Counted from the first letter of the stretch, positions 1-10,458 are shown. The stretch is DNA of 64,000 nt from Chloranthus sessilifolius (GCA_021018995.1 CM037596.1:87551184-87615183); one strand, 5' to 3'. Numbers and translations: made by a program. The notes: generated by a model from the sequence alone, not told the origin.

Positions 1-94
1 ACTTCCTGGCACCCTAAAGTACGCTTTCCTTGGGCCCAATAAAACTCTCCCAGTCATTATATCCTCGATTCTCACTTTGAATTAGGAGAGTAGA

Positions 95-1150
95 TTGTTG
101 GTCATTCTTACAAAGCATAAGGGTGCTATAGGGTGGACTATTACTGATTTTAAAGGGCTTGATCCATCAATTTGTATGCATAGGATTCATATGGAGGACG
201 ATCCCACGACCTCTAGAGAAAGTCAACAACGGTTAAATTCAAATATGAGGGAAGTAGTACAAAAAGAAGTAGTTAAGCAACTTGATGCGGGTATCACTTA
301 CCCAATTTCTGATAGTGAGTGGGTGAGTCCCATTCAGGTAGTCCCAAAGAAATTGGGGATTACGGTCAAGGAGAATTCAGCCAATGAATTAGTACCGTTA
401 CGCAAAACCACAGGTTAGCACATATATATCGACTATCGAAAGTTGAATTCAATGACCCGCAAGGATCACTTTCTACTTCCGTTCATTGATCAAATTTTAG
501 AATAGCTTGCGGGGCAAGAGTATTTCTATTTCCTGAGTGGATATTTAGGGTATAATCAAGTTCCGATATATCTAAAAGATCAAGAAAAGACTACTTTCAC
601 GTTTTTTTTCGGTACGTTTTCTTATCACAGCATGCCCTTTGGGTTATGCAATGCGCCAGCAACAATCCAACGATGCATGATGGCTATTTTTTATGATATG
701 ATAGACAAGTTCCTCGAAGTGTTCATGGATGACTTTTCAGTATTTAGCCGAGCCTTCTACACTTGTCTAAATCACCTTGCCGTGGTCTTGGAAAGATGTG
801 ACGAAACAAATTTAGTGCTAAATTGGGAGAAGAGCCATTTCATGGTTCAAGAAGGCATTGTCTTGGGGCACATAGTTTCTAAAAGAAGGATAGAGGTTGA
901 CAAGGCTAAGATTGATATTATAGTAAATTTGTCCCCACTAACTTCGATGAAGCAGATCCGATCTTTTCTTGGTCATGAAAGCTTTTATCATCATTTTATC
1001 AAAGACTTTTCAAAAATCTCGAGACCCCTATGCCACCTTTTGGCTAACGATGTCACTTTTGACTTTGAAGATGCTTGCCTTGAAGCGTTTCATAAGCTTC
1101 GTGTGTTTCTCTCATCTGCGCCTATCATTCAACTTCCATATTAGACCTTG
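95..1150 (+). pseudogene. E1 reverse transcriptase (broken)
   Basis: Decayed RNA-dependent DNA polymerase. Seen: the linker with ICMHRIHMED, the segment ending WVSPIQVVPKK, then YIDYRKLNS and FIDQILE of the fingers, [11 protein letters not shown], and the catalytic FMDDFSVF at about 724-747, followed by the thumb with GIVLGHIVS and QIRSFLGH. In-frame stops interrupt it near 416 and 504 and after 1140. The start at 95 is only where an open stretch begins; linker residues are readable from base 1 (FLGPNKTLPVIISS) with a stop in between. The product would have copied element RNA within a virus-like particle. This copy cannot encode an intact enzyme. Confidence 0.85.
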
Positions 1151-1549
1151 GTATTCAAGGTAATGTGTGATGCTTCCAATTATGCAATAGGTGCAGTTCT
1201 CGGGTAGTGCAGAGATAAGGTATCTCACATAATTTATTATGCGAGTCAAACCTTAATAGAAGCTCAGTTGAACTATACAATCACTGAGAAAGAGCTCCTC
1301 GTTGTCATCTTTGCATAAGATAAATTCAGACCATACCTATTGGGATCAAAGATCATTATTTTCTCTGATCACTCTGCACTAATATATTTGTTAACCAAAA
1401 AGGATGTCAAACCGAGACTAATCAGGTGGATCCTCTTATTGCAGGAGTTTAACTTTGAAATCAAAGATAAAAAAGGCATTGAGAATGTGGTGGGGGACCA
1501 CTTGTCGAGAATACAATTCCCTGAAATTGCCAGCAATGAGTCTTTGTGA
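1151..1549 (+). pseudogene. E1 RNase H (broken)
   Basis: Remnant of the RNase H that follows RT in gypsy pol and degrades the RNA strand of the RNA/DNA hybrid. Seen: VMCDASNYAIGAVLG (first catalytic Asp in CDAS), YTITEKELL (catalytic Glu), [10 protein letters not shown] (third catalytic Asp) and the end motif VVGDHLSRI. Stops occur near 1207 and 1318, the first where a Gln codon is expected from the sister copies. The conserved stretch [13 protein letters not shown] is intact and nearly identical to the copies in A and B, which supports assignment to the same lineage. Confidence 0.85.
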
Positions 1550-2200
1550 GATGCATTCCTGGATGAGCAACTTCTTTCCATCCAAACTGTGGTACCATGG
1601 TACGTTAATATAGTGAACTATTTGGCAACATGTAAAATCCCTCCAAACTGGTCCAAATAGGACCGGCCAGAGTAAAATTTTATATTTGGGAGGACTTGGA
1701 CCTATTTAAAATATGCTCATACTAGATAATTAGAAAATGTGTCACTGAGAGTGATGCTCACTGTATTTTTCAATTTTGTCATACTTATGCTTGTGGGGGT
1801 CACTTTGGTGGAAAGAAAATTGCGGCAAAGGTACTATTGTCTGGTTTTTATTGGCCGTCATTGTTTAAAGATGCTCAAAATTTTTGCATGGCTTGTGACC
1901 CCTGTCAAAAGACAGGTGTCATGTCTCGTAGAGACATGATGCCTCTCCAATCGATATTGGTTGTTGAACCGTTTGATGCATGGGGCATTGAATTCATGGG
2001 CCCTTTTCTACCTTTGTATAGATTTATGTGCATCCTCGTGGTCGCGAATTACATGTTTAAATGGGTCAAAGTTGTGGCCATGAGAACCAATGATCATAAG
2101 GTGGTGATATTTTTTATTAAGGAGAACATTTTCTCTCAGTTTGGAACTCCACGTGCCATCATAAGTGACGGGGGTAGCTTTGAAAAGTTTGTACTACGTT
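1550..2200 (+). pseudogene. E1 integrase, zinc finger and partial core
   Basis: Integrase remnant in shifting frames. The HHCC zinc finger region reads CGGHFGGKK then FYWPSLFKDAQ and CMACDPCQK at about 1795-1910. The core begins with WGIEFMGPF, where the first catalytic Asp of the DDE triad is replaced by Glu, and continues to IISDGGS with the second Asp. The sequence then leaves the family and ends in a stop near 2205, so the catalytic Glu helix and the C-terminal domain are absent. Frameshifts are needed around 1680-1830 to connect the pieces. Confidence 0.8.
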
Positions 2201-2204
2201 CTTA

Positions 2205-2790
2205 AAAGAATGGGGGCAATACTTGGCTGCAATTGAGCCACGTCAGCAGATCCTAACTATTTTGATTCTCCTTCCCTTTGATTGGCCAGAGCAAAGAGTA
2301 ACTTTTGGGAATTGTATAAATACCATGTAAAGAATGCAGAAAAGGGGGGAACACACGAGACAACACACAACACCTTGGCTCATTTTAGGGTTTAGGTCAT
2401 CGTCTTTTTTTGTTTGTCTTCTCTCCTTAGCTCAGCATGTTTGGCTAAATTTTTGTAGTAGTTAGGGCTAGTTTTATTGTACATTGCTTTGTAATAACAT
2501 TGTGAAGAGCTTGGAGTCATGCAGATACTGCAGACTTTTCACAATGAATAGTTGAGTATAGTGTTTCATGGAATCTGTATTCTTTTCTATTTTTCATTAG
2601 ATTTTATGGATTTTATGCACCTATGGATGCATCAGCTTGTAGCCTTGTAAACATAGTATCTACAATGGTTTTATTATTTCATCTTTAACACTCATGACTA
2701 GATTATATCCATGGGATATCCTGTGACCATTTGAGTGGACATGATATAGCCCTAAGACTAGTCACAAAATACAAATTATATCCATTGACC
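2205..2790 (+). repeat. Truncated Athila-type LTR fragment (U3 end, R, U5)
   Basis: This gene-free stretch aligns by eye with 4105-4720 of the P LTR. Shared landmarks are the segment with GCCACG and CAGCAG, a CCAAT-like box in reverse (GATTGGCCAGAG), a TATA box TATAAATA at 2315-2322, an ACACACAACACC tract, GCTCATTTTAGGG, TTAGCTCAGCATG, GCACCTATGGATGCAT and GTGACCATTTGAGTGGACA. Both LTR ends are missing. It looks like a piece of an older LTR left after recombination. Confidence 0.75.
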
Positions 2791-3244
2791 ATTGACCATT
2801 GAATTGATAACTAAAAATTCTCTTCCAAAGCGATTGGATTACTCCAAAATACATATATCCTGTCGGATTCTTCTTCCTTGGAGGATTTTTAGGGAATCTT
2901 TAGGGTTACTTGCTGTGTATAATGTTCTAGGGCCTTGTAAATCTATAAATAGGGACCCTAGGTTAGGACTAAAATAGCTTTTAGTCCTATGGCTTCTTGC
3001 TCGTAGGTTTAGGGTAGATCACAGTTCTGGGATGGATTAGGATTGATTGTAATCGTCGACTAGAGGCCGATTTAGCAATGATGAAGGTTTCTGGATCAAT
3101 GCGGCTTAAAGCTCCAGGTTGCAATCTCTTGTAAATTCCAAATGAGTCTTCAATAAACTTTTATTTCTTTCTTTGTTTTGATTTCCATTGTTGGTACGAT
3201 TGTATGTTCGAGGTTTCGACTAGATCTAGAACGCGATGGTAACG
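2791..3244 (+). repeat. Unclassified LTR-like fragment with TATA box
   Basis: No gene. The stretch does not match the Athila LTRs here. It has a promoter-like TCTATAAATAGGGACCC near 2941, followed by about 200 bp without coding potential and CAATAAAC (a possible poly(A) signal region) near 3150. This resembles the R/U5 layout of a plant LTR, perhaps Ty1/copia, but no matching second copy, PBS or target duplication is visible. The class is therefore open. Confidence 0.35.
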
Positions 3245-3591
3245 TGTTGATCACTGGTTTATGCCACTTTCCACCTTCTAACCTAGCCCTTACGAGACTT
3301 GAGAGTTGTCTAATAATTAATTTTTGAGTGTGTTTTTTTAGTTAAAAATAATATGCAGACTAGTGCAGAAACCCATGTAATAAGTGCAAAGAAGAGAGGA
3401 ATCAGAGCCAAGCATTGGAGCTATTGGAAAAATAGAGATTAAACCATGGTGGTCCCCCACCAATGGGCTTTTCAGCATGCCTTTGACTCCTAGAAGTTTT
3501 GCAAGGAGAGGAAAGTGGGGTTCACACTTAAAGGAGTGCAGCAGCAGACTAGGCAAAACAACTAAGAAGCAGAAATCCAAGCTCGATCACA

Positions 3592-4028
3592 CTCGAGCAG
3601 ATTTGAAGCCTTCAAATCTATCCACTCGAGCTGTCTCGAGCAATTCAACACCTTCAGGTCTTTCTCTCGAGCAGCTGTTGAGCAGTTGTCAAGCACATCA
3701 AGACTGCTGCATCCTAACCTCTCGAGTAGACTAGACTATTGCATTATATCCACTTGAGCAGACTTGAGCACTTCAGAAGCCTGCAGTAGCCTGTCGAGAC
3801 ATGTCAAGCTGCTTTTAGACTTCAATACTTCATCCACTCGAGCTGCTTTCAAAAGCATAAAGCGGTCGAGCAACCTGTCGAGCTATCTTCAGAAGCAGTT
3901 GAGAACTTGTCGAGCACCTCTCAAGCACACAACACTTTCAGAAATCAGCCACTCGAGTATCCTATAGAAGTATTCCAGCTATTCGAGATTTGCTCAAGAT
4001 TATATGCTTGAAGCTTTATCCACTCGAG
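3592..4028. promoter_or_regulatory. Array of CTCGAG palindromes in the P LTR U3
   Basis: Eight exact CTCGAG hexamers start at 3592, 3625, 3635, 3666, 3721, 3837, 3952 and 4023. Many one-base variants (TTCGAG, GTCGAG, CTTGAG, CTCAAG) lie between them, several consistent with C-to-T decay of the central CpG. Many sit in the longer frame CACTCGAGC. The array lies about 200-630 bp upstream of the TATA box, where an LTR enhancer would be expected. A regulatory role is inferred only from repetition and position. Confidence 0.5.
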
Positions 4029-4220
4029 GCTTGGGATCCAGCTGCTATTTATAGACTTCAGGGGCATTTTTGGAACTGCTGCACACATGAGACACCTGTC
4101 TAAGTGTGTAATGCAACCTAGGGTAATACTTGGTTGAGAATAGGCCACGACAGCAGCTCCTAACTGTCTTAATTTTCTTTCCTTCTGATTGACCAGAGTA
4201 AAAGGCACTTTTTGGGTGTG

Positions 4221-4228
4221 TATATAAA
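4221..4228 (+). promoter_or_regulatory. P LTR TATA box
   Basis: TATATAAA lies downstream of a reversed CCAAT-like element (CTGATTGACCAG) and upstream of an ACACACC-rich probable start region. The same arrangement is found in A, B and M, which supports it as the LTR core promoter. Confidence 0.6.
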
Positions 4229-5195
4229 GGAAGAGAAAGCATGCAAGAGACCACACACCACACACAACACACGACTGCTAAGCTCATTTTAGGGTTTAGG
4301 TTTTATTTCTTTTGCCTTTTTCCTTCCTTAGCTCAGCATGTCTGGCTAAGTACTTATAGCAGTTAGGGCTAGTTTTTATTGGGCATTGCTTTGTAATAAC
4401 TTTGTGAAAAGCTTGGAGTCATGCATAGACTGCAGACTTGAGAGCTATGTCATTATAAGTTTTCTTTGTAGCAATGAATAGCTGATTTTACTATTTCATT
4501 GAATCTATAATCTCTTTTGATTTTCAATAGATCTTTATAGATTTTATGCACCTATGGATGCATGAGCTTGTAGCGTTACAAACATAGTGGCTGCAATGAT
4601 TTTACCGTTCCATGTTTTACCCTCATGATTGGATTATATCCACGGGATAGCCTGTGACCATTTGAGTAGACAGGCTATAGCCCTAGGACTAGTCCATATC
4701 TCAGGGTGAGTTGGATTCTTCTTCCTTGCATTTGTGCTTGTAGCCAAATGAATGATTACATTGCTTTGTGCATTAAAAATCAGCCCCAAACAGCCTACTT
4801 CTCCATATTTTCTGTTTATTTTACCAATCCATCTTCACTACCCCCCTTTCTTTCATTTCAGATCTAGTTATTATTATTATTTTAGCTAGTTAGTGACCCC
4901 CCAAAACACCCTCTCTTTACCTTGCTTTGTTAGATTAAGATAGAGTAGGTTAGAGTTGTCAGATCTGTAGCAGATCTGGAGATTTACTATTTTTAGATCC
5001 ACAACTCCCTGTGAGACAACCCTTACTTATCTAAAACTTGCTGGAACAACCCTATATCTTGCAGGTGGTGTTTATGTTCAAATCCATTTTTATTCCCTTT
5101 TATTTTATTTTTACCTTTCTTCATTTCTGCCATATTTTGACCATCTTTGAAATAAAAGAATACAATGCTCTACAAATGAGTAGCCAACAAGGTTT

Positions 5196-5213
5196 TGGTG
5201 CCGTTGCCGGAGA
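5196..5213 (+). other. P primer-binding site (tRNA-Asp type)
   Basis: TGGTGCCGTTGCCGGAGA differs at two positions from the complement of the 3' end of plant tRNA-Asp(GUC), the primer of Athila elements. It lies seven bases after the LTR end. Confidence 0.85.
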
Positions 5214-5517
5214 GTTTTTGATCTAAGTAGTAGATCTGAGTTTTTCTTTATGTCATGATTTTTTTCTTTATGTTAGGATTTAGATCTATTTGTTGTCTGT
5301 GTTGTGTTTGAATAAATTACTGCTATAGCCTTGTAACTTCTACAGATTTGAAGCAGTAGCATACAGGGAGAAAATTAACTTGCAGCTGGAGCAGCCTCTG
5401 CCTTCGTTTGCATCTCTTTCTCCCTTGTTATAGTTTTATTTCTTTAATTTTTAATATCAACAGTAGTGTTTTTGCTTTGCTTTTTATTTACTGTAAATTT
5501 TCTGCTGTGTGTGTTGC

Positions 5518-5552
5518 ATGCTTGAAAGAAGGTCCCTCAATCCTGAGATTGT
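5518..5552 (+). pseudogene. P gag, first codons only
   Basis: The ATG at 5518 opens MLERRSLNPEI, the same N-terminus as gag in A (8090) and in M (53992, minus strand). After about 11 codons the match ends and an inverted LTR fragment begins, so nearly all of gag is missing. The 300 bp before it (5214-5517) is untranslated leader; it includes a segment (GATCTAAGTAGTAGATCTGAG) shared with A and M. Confidence 0.7.
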
Positions 5553-5878
5553 ACTCTGCTCGGCAGGTATAGATTTGCTCGAGTGGCTTAATGCAGCCGT
5601 TATAAAGTGCTCGAGATTTAAATACTAAAGCTGGTGGTTTGTTTGAGCTGCTCAACAAGTTACTCTTGAAAGTGCAGAGCTGCTCGAACTTAGAGTTCTA
5701 AGTGTGCAGTGTTGCTTAAGGTGCTCGAGATGTTGAAGTGCTGAAGCTAGTGATTTCTTAGCTGTCCTATATAGTCTGCTGCGGTAGCACTCCACTGTGC
5801 TTGGGTCCACTTTCCTTCTCACTGCTAGACTTCTAGGGGTTCAGGGCATGCTAAATGGCCCACATGGTGGGGACCACC
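5553..5878 (-). repeat. M 3' LTR, left part (inverted U3 fragment)
   Basis: Read on the minus strand this is U3 sequence of the CTCGAG-bearing LTR family: it starts TCCCCACCATGTGGGCC, then GCATGCCCTGAACCCC and scattered CTCGAG motifs, matching 3450-3900 of the P LTR. It continues, across the insertion of A, the piece at 49073-49277. Joining the two across one copy of CCACC restores an uninterrupted U3 start. The left end at 5553 is a truncation; the rest of this LTR is absent. Confidence 0.8.
5874..5878. other. Target-site duplication of A, left copy (CCACC)
   Basis: CCACC directly precedes the TGTTATTC start of A's 5' LTR and is repeated at 49068-49072, directly after A's 3' LTR. Five bases is the usual duplication for gypsy integrase. 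Confidence 0.9.
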
Positions 5879-6216
5879 TGTTATTCACTAAAAAATACCA
5901 TTTTTCACCTCCTAACCTAGCCTTTACTACACCTTGGAGCTATTTAATAATCATCTTTTAAGTGTGTTTTGTAGTTAATAACAAAATTGCAGCTTAGTGC
6001 AACTGTCATGCCTTGAAGGCCAAAAGAGAGTGAATTGAAGCCAAGGAGGGCAGCTGAGTTAAGAATAGAGGATACACCATGGTGGTACACACCATAGTGA
6101 GCATTTAGAGTGCCTAAGTGGACCCTGGAAGTCCAACAGATGAAAGAAAGTTGGACCCTAGCAGAGGAGACTGCAGTAGCAAGTTGTGCACAACAGCAGT
6201 GAGGCACAATTGGACC

Positions 6217-6755
6217 CTCGCGCAGTTCAATTCGGTCGGAATAGCCCCCTCACGCAGACCTCGCGAGGTCCAAATATGTAGCATTCAAAGAGCTCATGCA
6301 GTCCTCGTGTAGCTCACTTTGGAAAGGTGTTTAGAAGGATACCTCATGCAGTTCTCGCGAAGCTCAAGCCTGCAGCATTTAAAACCTCACACAAATCTCG
6401 CTTGGTTCACTATAGAAAAGCTTTAAAAAAGCACCTTGCGCAGTCCTTGCGAGGATCAAAGCTTTAGAAGGTTTGCTTCGAGAAGCTCTCACGCAAACCT
6501 CGTGCACTTTAAAGACAAAGCCAACCACGGGAGAAGCGCACCCAATCCGAGCGATCATCCATGTGAAGCTTAATGTCTATCCTTGCGAGAAACTAGAGAG
6601 CTATAATTAAGCCTAGAGACACCTTCGTGACCCGAACCACTTGGAACTTATCTTCTCGAGCTGCAACATTCACAACAATTGAACCTCGCGAGCCATTCTT
6701 CAGTAGCAACTCCAGCCACGAGAGAGGCAAAATAAGCAAATGCAGCCTCGTGAGG
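6217..6755. promoter_or_regulatory. CTCGCGAG-type palindrome array in A LTR U3
   Basis: Dense short motifs built on CTCGCGAG, CTCGCGCAG and decayed forms (CTCGTG, CTTGCGAG, CTCACGC). One full palindrome CCTCGCGAGG is at 6259-6268 and its counterpart in the 3' LTR is at 47365-47374. The same ten bases occur at 37328-37337, upstream of the third ORF. Function is inferred from recurrence and position upstream of the TATA box. Confidence 0.5.
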
Positions 6756-6898
6756 CACAGGCTCCCTACTTCTTAGTCCATCCCTAGGCATCCCTAGGCA
6801 TCTAAGGGCCACAAATGGGCCATGACAGCAGTGGCAAATGGGGCATTTCCTCTTTTGTTCTCCTATTGGCTAGAGCAAGATATTTTTTGGGGGACTTG

Positions 6899-6906
6899 TA
6901 TATAAG
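6899..6906 (+). promoter_or_regulatory. A 5' LTR TATA box
   Basis: TATATAAG lies about 30 bp after the reversed CCAAT box CCTATTGGC; the copy in the 3' LTR is at 48049-48056. Confidence 0.65.
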
Positions 6907-7766
6907 ATGTAATCTTTGTGTAGAAACCATCTGATCCTTAACCTAATTTCGGCTGTGAGATTGGAGGGCCAGTGCTTATGTCATTAAGGGTCAGGGTTAG
7001 GTCATCTTTTTGGTTTTTCTTCTCTCCTTAGCCCAACACTTGCTGGCTAAGATCTTTGGAATGGCCAGGACTGTAAATCTGTTGTAATAAGACTGTGTGA
7101 AACTTGTAAAAGCCTGGAAATCTGTATTGACTACAACTTGGAGGGCTGATCTTTTATGTGCAGTGCAAGTTACTTTATTGATTCATTAGATCTGTATTGC
7201 TTTTGGGTTTTCCATTAAAGTTTTATAGTTTCTATGCACCCATTGATGCATGTGCCTATGGCCTTGCATATATGGTAGCTGCAGTGGGTTTAATGTTATG
7301 ATTTTAATCCCTGGACTGGAGTATATCTTTTTGGGATGATCTGTAATAATTTGGTGGATAGATCATAGCCTTAAGAGTAGTCCATATCCTTGGATTGGAT
7401 TGGATTCTTTTCTCTTACATTTGTGCTTATGGCCAAATGCAAGGATAGATGCAGATCCATCCTTTTTTAGTTTTAGTTATGACAACAAACTCCCTTTCTT
7501 TAGGATTGCCAAATCTGTACTCAGATCTGGAGATCTACTAAAATAACCCTTTGGGTTCTAGATCAAACTTCCCTATGGGACAAACCCTTTCTTATCAAAA
7601 CTTGCTACAAATAGACCTTGAATCTTGCTGGTCTGTGTGTATACTTTAGACTGCTGTTTTCAATCCCCTTCATCTCACTCAGTTTTGTTTAGATTTATTT
7701 TTACCTCCACTGTGTTTTCTAATAAAATATGCAGCAAGCATCTAAAATATTTTCCGAACAATTTTT

Positions 7767-7784
7767 TGCCACCGCTGCTGGGGA
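7767..7784 (+). other. A primer-binding site (decayed tRNA-Asp type) and leader
   Basis: TGCCACCGCTGCTGGGGA lies six bases after the LTR end and is a decayed form of the tRNA-Asp PBS seen intact in N. The 300 bp that follow (7785-8089) are leader without a gene. Confidence 0.75.
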
Positions 7785-8089
7785 CATTTGATCTAATTAG
7801 TAGATTTGAGTTTTAAATTTTGTGCTTACAAATTCTTTGTAGTAGTGCCTGTTTTTGAATAAAAGTAATACTAATTTATTATTGGTTTTTACAGATCTTG
7901 AATAGCAGAAAAAGGGAGAAGCTAGAGCTTTGCTGGCCTTAGTTTGCATTTCTTTCCTCCCCCTATTTCAATTCTATTTATGTTGAAATGAATTTTTAGT
8001 AGTATGGTTAGCTGTAATTTATTTTCTTGTTGTTCTTATTCTCTAAGTATACTGTAAAGGTCTGTATTACTTGTTGTTTGTGTGTGTGC

Positions 8090-8664
8090 ATGCTGGGTAG
8101 GAGGTCCCTTAACCCTGACTTAGAACCTCCAAATCCTGAGATAGAGAGGGCCCTTAGACCTAGGTTGACCACACAAACCCCTCCTGATAATACTAAGTCA
8201 GCTGAGATGGTGAACCACAAAGAACCTTAAAGGAATTCAATGCACCAGGGGTATATACATCCCCTTTTTGCATTCAATTCCCTAATGTTCAAGAAAATTA
8301 TGAGATCAAATCGTCAATCATCCAAATGCTACCTATATTTCATGGGCTAAGTAAAGAGGACCCATATAAGCATATTGATGAGTTCTTTGCCTTATACACC
8401 ACATTCAATATTACTGGTTTGGGAGAAGAAGCCACTAAACTGAGGCTTTTTCCTTTTTCACTAAAGGACAGAGCCAGAACTTGGCTCTCCATGCTCCCAG
8501 CCAACAACATACAATCATAGAATAATCTCCAATGCCAGTTTTTGGCTAAATTTTTTCATATGTCTAAAACCAGCTAGTTGAGGAAGCGCATAATTTCCTT
8601 TGCTCAATCCCCAACTAAGGATTTCCATCAAGAGTGGGAAAGGTTTAAAGAGCTATTAAAGTAA
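8090..8664 (+). pseudogene. A gag, 5' part (interrupted by element O)
   Basis: Athila-type capsid gene. The ATG at 8090 starts MLGRRSLNPDLEPP, identical in layout to gag in P and M. After a stop at 8228-8230 the capsid core follows: MLPIFHGLSKEDPYKHIDEF at about 8326, then EATKLRLFPFSLKDRARTWL. More stops lie near 8518 and in the following 100 bases. Reading ends in KELLK just before the TGTCC duplicated on O's insertion; the continuation resumes at 31907 with the HHQIPEWQLV segment. Gag would form the virus-like particle; this copy cannot. Confidence 0.85.
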
Positions 8665-8669
8665 TGTCC
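8665..8669. other. Target-site duplication of O, left copy (TGTCC)
   Basis: TGTCC directly precedes O's 5' LTR (TGTAGACACCC) and is repeated at 31902-31906. Removing O plus one copy restores the gag reading into CPHHQIP, seen uninterrupted in M and B. Confidence 0.93.
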
Positions 8670-9056
8670 TGTAGACACCCAAATTCGGCCCAAGGCCCGA
8701 TCAGTCTATACTCCAAAAGAGATGCACCCCTGTGCTTCCGATGGCACCCCTGAACCCTTGGAAATCTATCCAGACCTTTAGGAATCACCTAAAACCCATT
8801 AGAACCATTCTCCCAACCCTTAGAGATCTCCCTTAAACCCTAGGATCCCTTCCCAGATCCAACTTAAACCCTTCGGAGCATTTGATGGGAGGAGAGCCAT
8901 ATATTTTTATACAAACTACTGCTGAGGATGAGCCACATACCACTGGAAATAAGACTTCTCCATCTTTCCAACGAGCCAGAGATCACCCAATTTGGAGTTG
9001 TGGTTCAAAAGTTATGGCCGTTTGAAGTTTCACATAAAATCATGACTTTTTGCTCA

Positions 9057-9270
9057 GGCGTATGTATTACATACGCCCAGCAAATTTGGCCCCAGTTTGG
9101 TCAGGCGTATGTATTATATGCCTGACATTTTTGGGCCAAATTTGGCCGAGCGTATATAATACATACGCCCAACATAGGAAGGCCCACCACGGGAACCCAT
9201 CTTCTCAGATTCCCCCTGGTTTTCTTGAATTTCACTGTGCATAAACTGGGCGTATGTAATATATACGCCC
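9057..9270. promoter_or_regulatory. Palindrome cluster 1 (O 5' LTR)
   Basis: Four palindromes at 9057-9077, 9104-9122, 9149-9169 and 9248-9270. The first is perfect: arms GGCGTATGTA and TACATACGCC around one T. The others vary in the TATA-like centre. The cluster ends about 280 bp upstream of the LTR TATA box. The 3' LTR carries the same four at 30667-30881 in decayed form. Confidence 0.6.
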
Positions 9271-9547
9271 ACTTAGCTACAGTATCTGTCATTAAATGCT
9301 CGAATTCCTCCATCTGGTTTGACTCTTTGACCATTCCCTTGGTTAAGGTGGGTGTCTTGAGGTTGGTTGCACCCCCTTTGAGCTTATTGGCAACCCTTAA
9401 GTCACCCATGGTCTCACCCCATCATTCACCATTGAAACCAATTTTCCAAACCTCTAGGACCTTAAAAACCTAGAAAACCTTAGATGGAGGATTACTTAAT
9501 TGCCAAACCAATTAGCTCTTAAGTAACCCTCTAACCCACCTCTTCTC

Positions 9548-9555
9548 TATAAATA
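9548..9555 (+). promoter_or_regulatory. O LTR TATA box
   Basis: TATAAATA within CTCTATAAATAGAGGC, repeated at 31162-31169 in the 3' LTR. It is the best core-promoter candidate in this LTR. Confidence 0.7.
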
Positions 9556-10295
9556 GAGGCCCCCCCCCCTCTTCCCAAAGGGTTGAAAAAATTAAGGCTG
9601 GAAAGATTAGGGTGAAAGCTTGAGTTAGGAGAGAGAGAGAGAGCCCTAGTGAGAGAAAGTTCTTTTTTATTTCTTCAACAAGAATTCTAGCATACATAGA
9701 TCATCCTTTTCAACCCTTTCCAACCATTAGATCACCTCTTTTAGTTAAAGCTTAGTCCTTAGTTTCATCCCACCCTTCCTATCTACCGAATCCTATTATT
9801 AGAACCTATTCCTCTACCATTTAAGCTATTTAAAGCCATCGGAAGGACGTCAAAGTGAAGGTCTTCCATGGTGCAACAAGGGCCCGTGAGCTCCGGCTCA
9901 CCCCTCTCTTCCTCTACCTTCTTGGTGTTTCCTCCGTCCAAGGATTCAAGCCGTTATGCCGCCGAAATTTTGGTTTGACCCAAAGCTTGATAGGACCGTA
10001 TTGCCTTCGGGCAAGGGGAAGCTCGACCCATTTATTTTTATTTTTGGCCATAGATAGAGACCGCTACATGCAGGTTGATCGGGTGCCTAAAACCTTCCCG
10101 ATCGATAACCGAAGCTCCTACCCTAGAGCCTTTGGAAAAGACCGGTAAATCAGAGTCATATTTAGCACTTCGGTGCTCAAAATATTGATTTAAAGGTTTC
10201 CCGGGTCACCAAAAGCTCCGGGTGGCAACTCTACATTTTATTCCATCGCGAGTGCATCACCGCGACGGGTTCGAGAGGATCCATTCTCACACAGA

Positions 10296-10313
10296 TGGCG
10301 ACTCTGCTGGGGA
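10296..10313 (+). other. O primer-binding site (tRNA-Arg type)
   Basis: TGGCGACTCTGCTGGGGA, two bases after the LTR end. Ogre and related Tat elements prime with tRNA-Arg through a very similar sequence; the exact tRNA match was not computed. Confidence 0.8.
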
Positions 10314-10458
10314 TGTCATCCTAGCGCTTCCCCTCTTGTTGGCCTTTCTTTTTATATTTTTTACTAACCATAGCTATTTTTTTGTTCTAATTTTCAGCTA
10401 TGTTTCTTTATTTTTTGTTGTTTTTACTAACATACTCACCCCTACGATTCGGTCCTTT

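Larger units (their letters stand above)
1..2200 (+). mobile_element. E1: truncated Athila-type Ty3/gypsy pol remnant
   Basis: The left edge of the window lies inside an Athila-type pol region read on the plus strand: RT linker, RT, RNase H, integrase zinc finger and core. The window starts inside the element, so its LTR and gag are not seen. On the right the integrase breaks off just after the second catalytic Asp motif (SDGGS) near 2170 and the sequence changes to LTR-like DNA. It is the most decayed pol copy here, with many stops and frameshifts. Its class is inferred from similarity to the other three Athila-type pol copies in this window. Confidence 0.85.
3245..5189 (+). repeat. P 5' LTR (about 1.9 kb)
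   Basis: The start TGTTGATCACTGG corresponds to TGTTATTCACT in A and B, followed by the shared block on CCACCTTCTAACCTAGC. The end is TAGCCAACA, seven bases before the PBS. U3 holds a dense array of CTCGAG palindromes (3592-4028); a TATA box follows at 4221-4228, and R/U5 carries the family landmarks (TTAGCTCAGCATG, CACCTATGGATGCAT, GTGACCATTTGAGTAGACA). The left boundary is placed by homology; no target duplication was found. Confidence 0.8.
3245..5552 (+). mobile_element. P: 5' end of an Athila-type element (LTR, PBS, gag start)
   Basis: A plus-strand element represented only by its 5' LTR (3245-5189), a tRNA-Asp PBS, about 300 bp of leader and the first codons of gag. At about 5553 it is cut off and joined to an inverted LTR piece of element M. 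The LTR plus PBS order shows that this is a 5' end, so the rest of the element has been lost. Confidence 0.8.
5879..7760 (+). repeat. A 5' LTR (1882 bp)
   Basis: It runs from TGTTATTCACT to TTTTCCGAACA and matches 46985-49067 in order: CACCTCCTAACCTAGCC, a tract of CTCGCG-type motifs, reversed CCAAT box (CTATTGGC), TATA box, TTAGCCCAACACTTGCTGG, and GATGCATGTGCC. It is about 200 bp shorter than the 3' LTR because of two main gaps: one near 6770 (opposite about 47850-47935 of the 3' LTR) and one near 7470 (opposite about 48630-48770). Confidence 0.92.
8670..10293 (+). repeat. O 5' LTR (1624 bp)
   Basis: It starts TGTAGACACCCAAATTCGG and ends GGATCCATTCTCACACA, two bases before the PBS. It aligns along its whole length with 30284-31901. 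It holds four copies of the GGCGTATAT palindrome (9057-9270), a TATA box at 9548-9555, a run of C after it, and a GA microsatellite near 9630. Short open frames within it are not conserved as coding. Confidence 0.95.

Noticed and set aside
3592..4028. CTCGAG hexamers as cloning-vector XhoI sites
   Set aside because: Many copies with graded decay inside a U3 region and in a second element on the other strand; not a polylinker.
6118..6312. Overlapping short frames in A LTR U3 on both strands
   Set aside because: Present in an LTR, broken differently in the 3' LTR copy, and no protein family recognised.
9050..9409. Small open frames over the palindromes in O LTRs (Tyr/Ile-Tyr-Ala peptides)
   Set aside because: They are reading artefacts of the GGCGTATAT palindromes, occur in both strands, and are not kept between the two LTRs.
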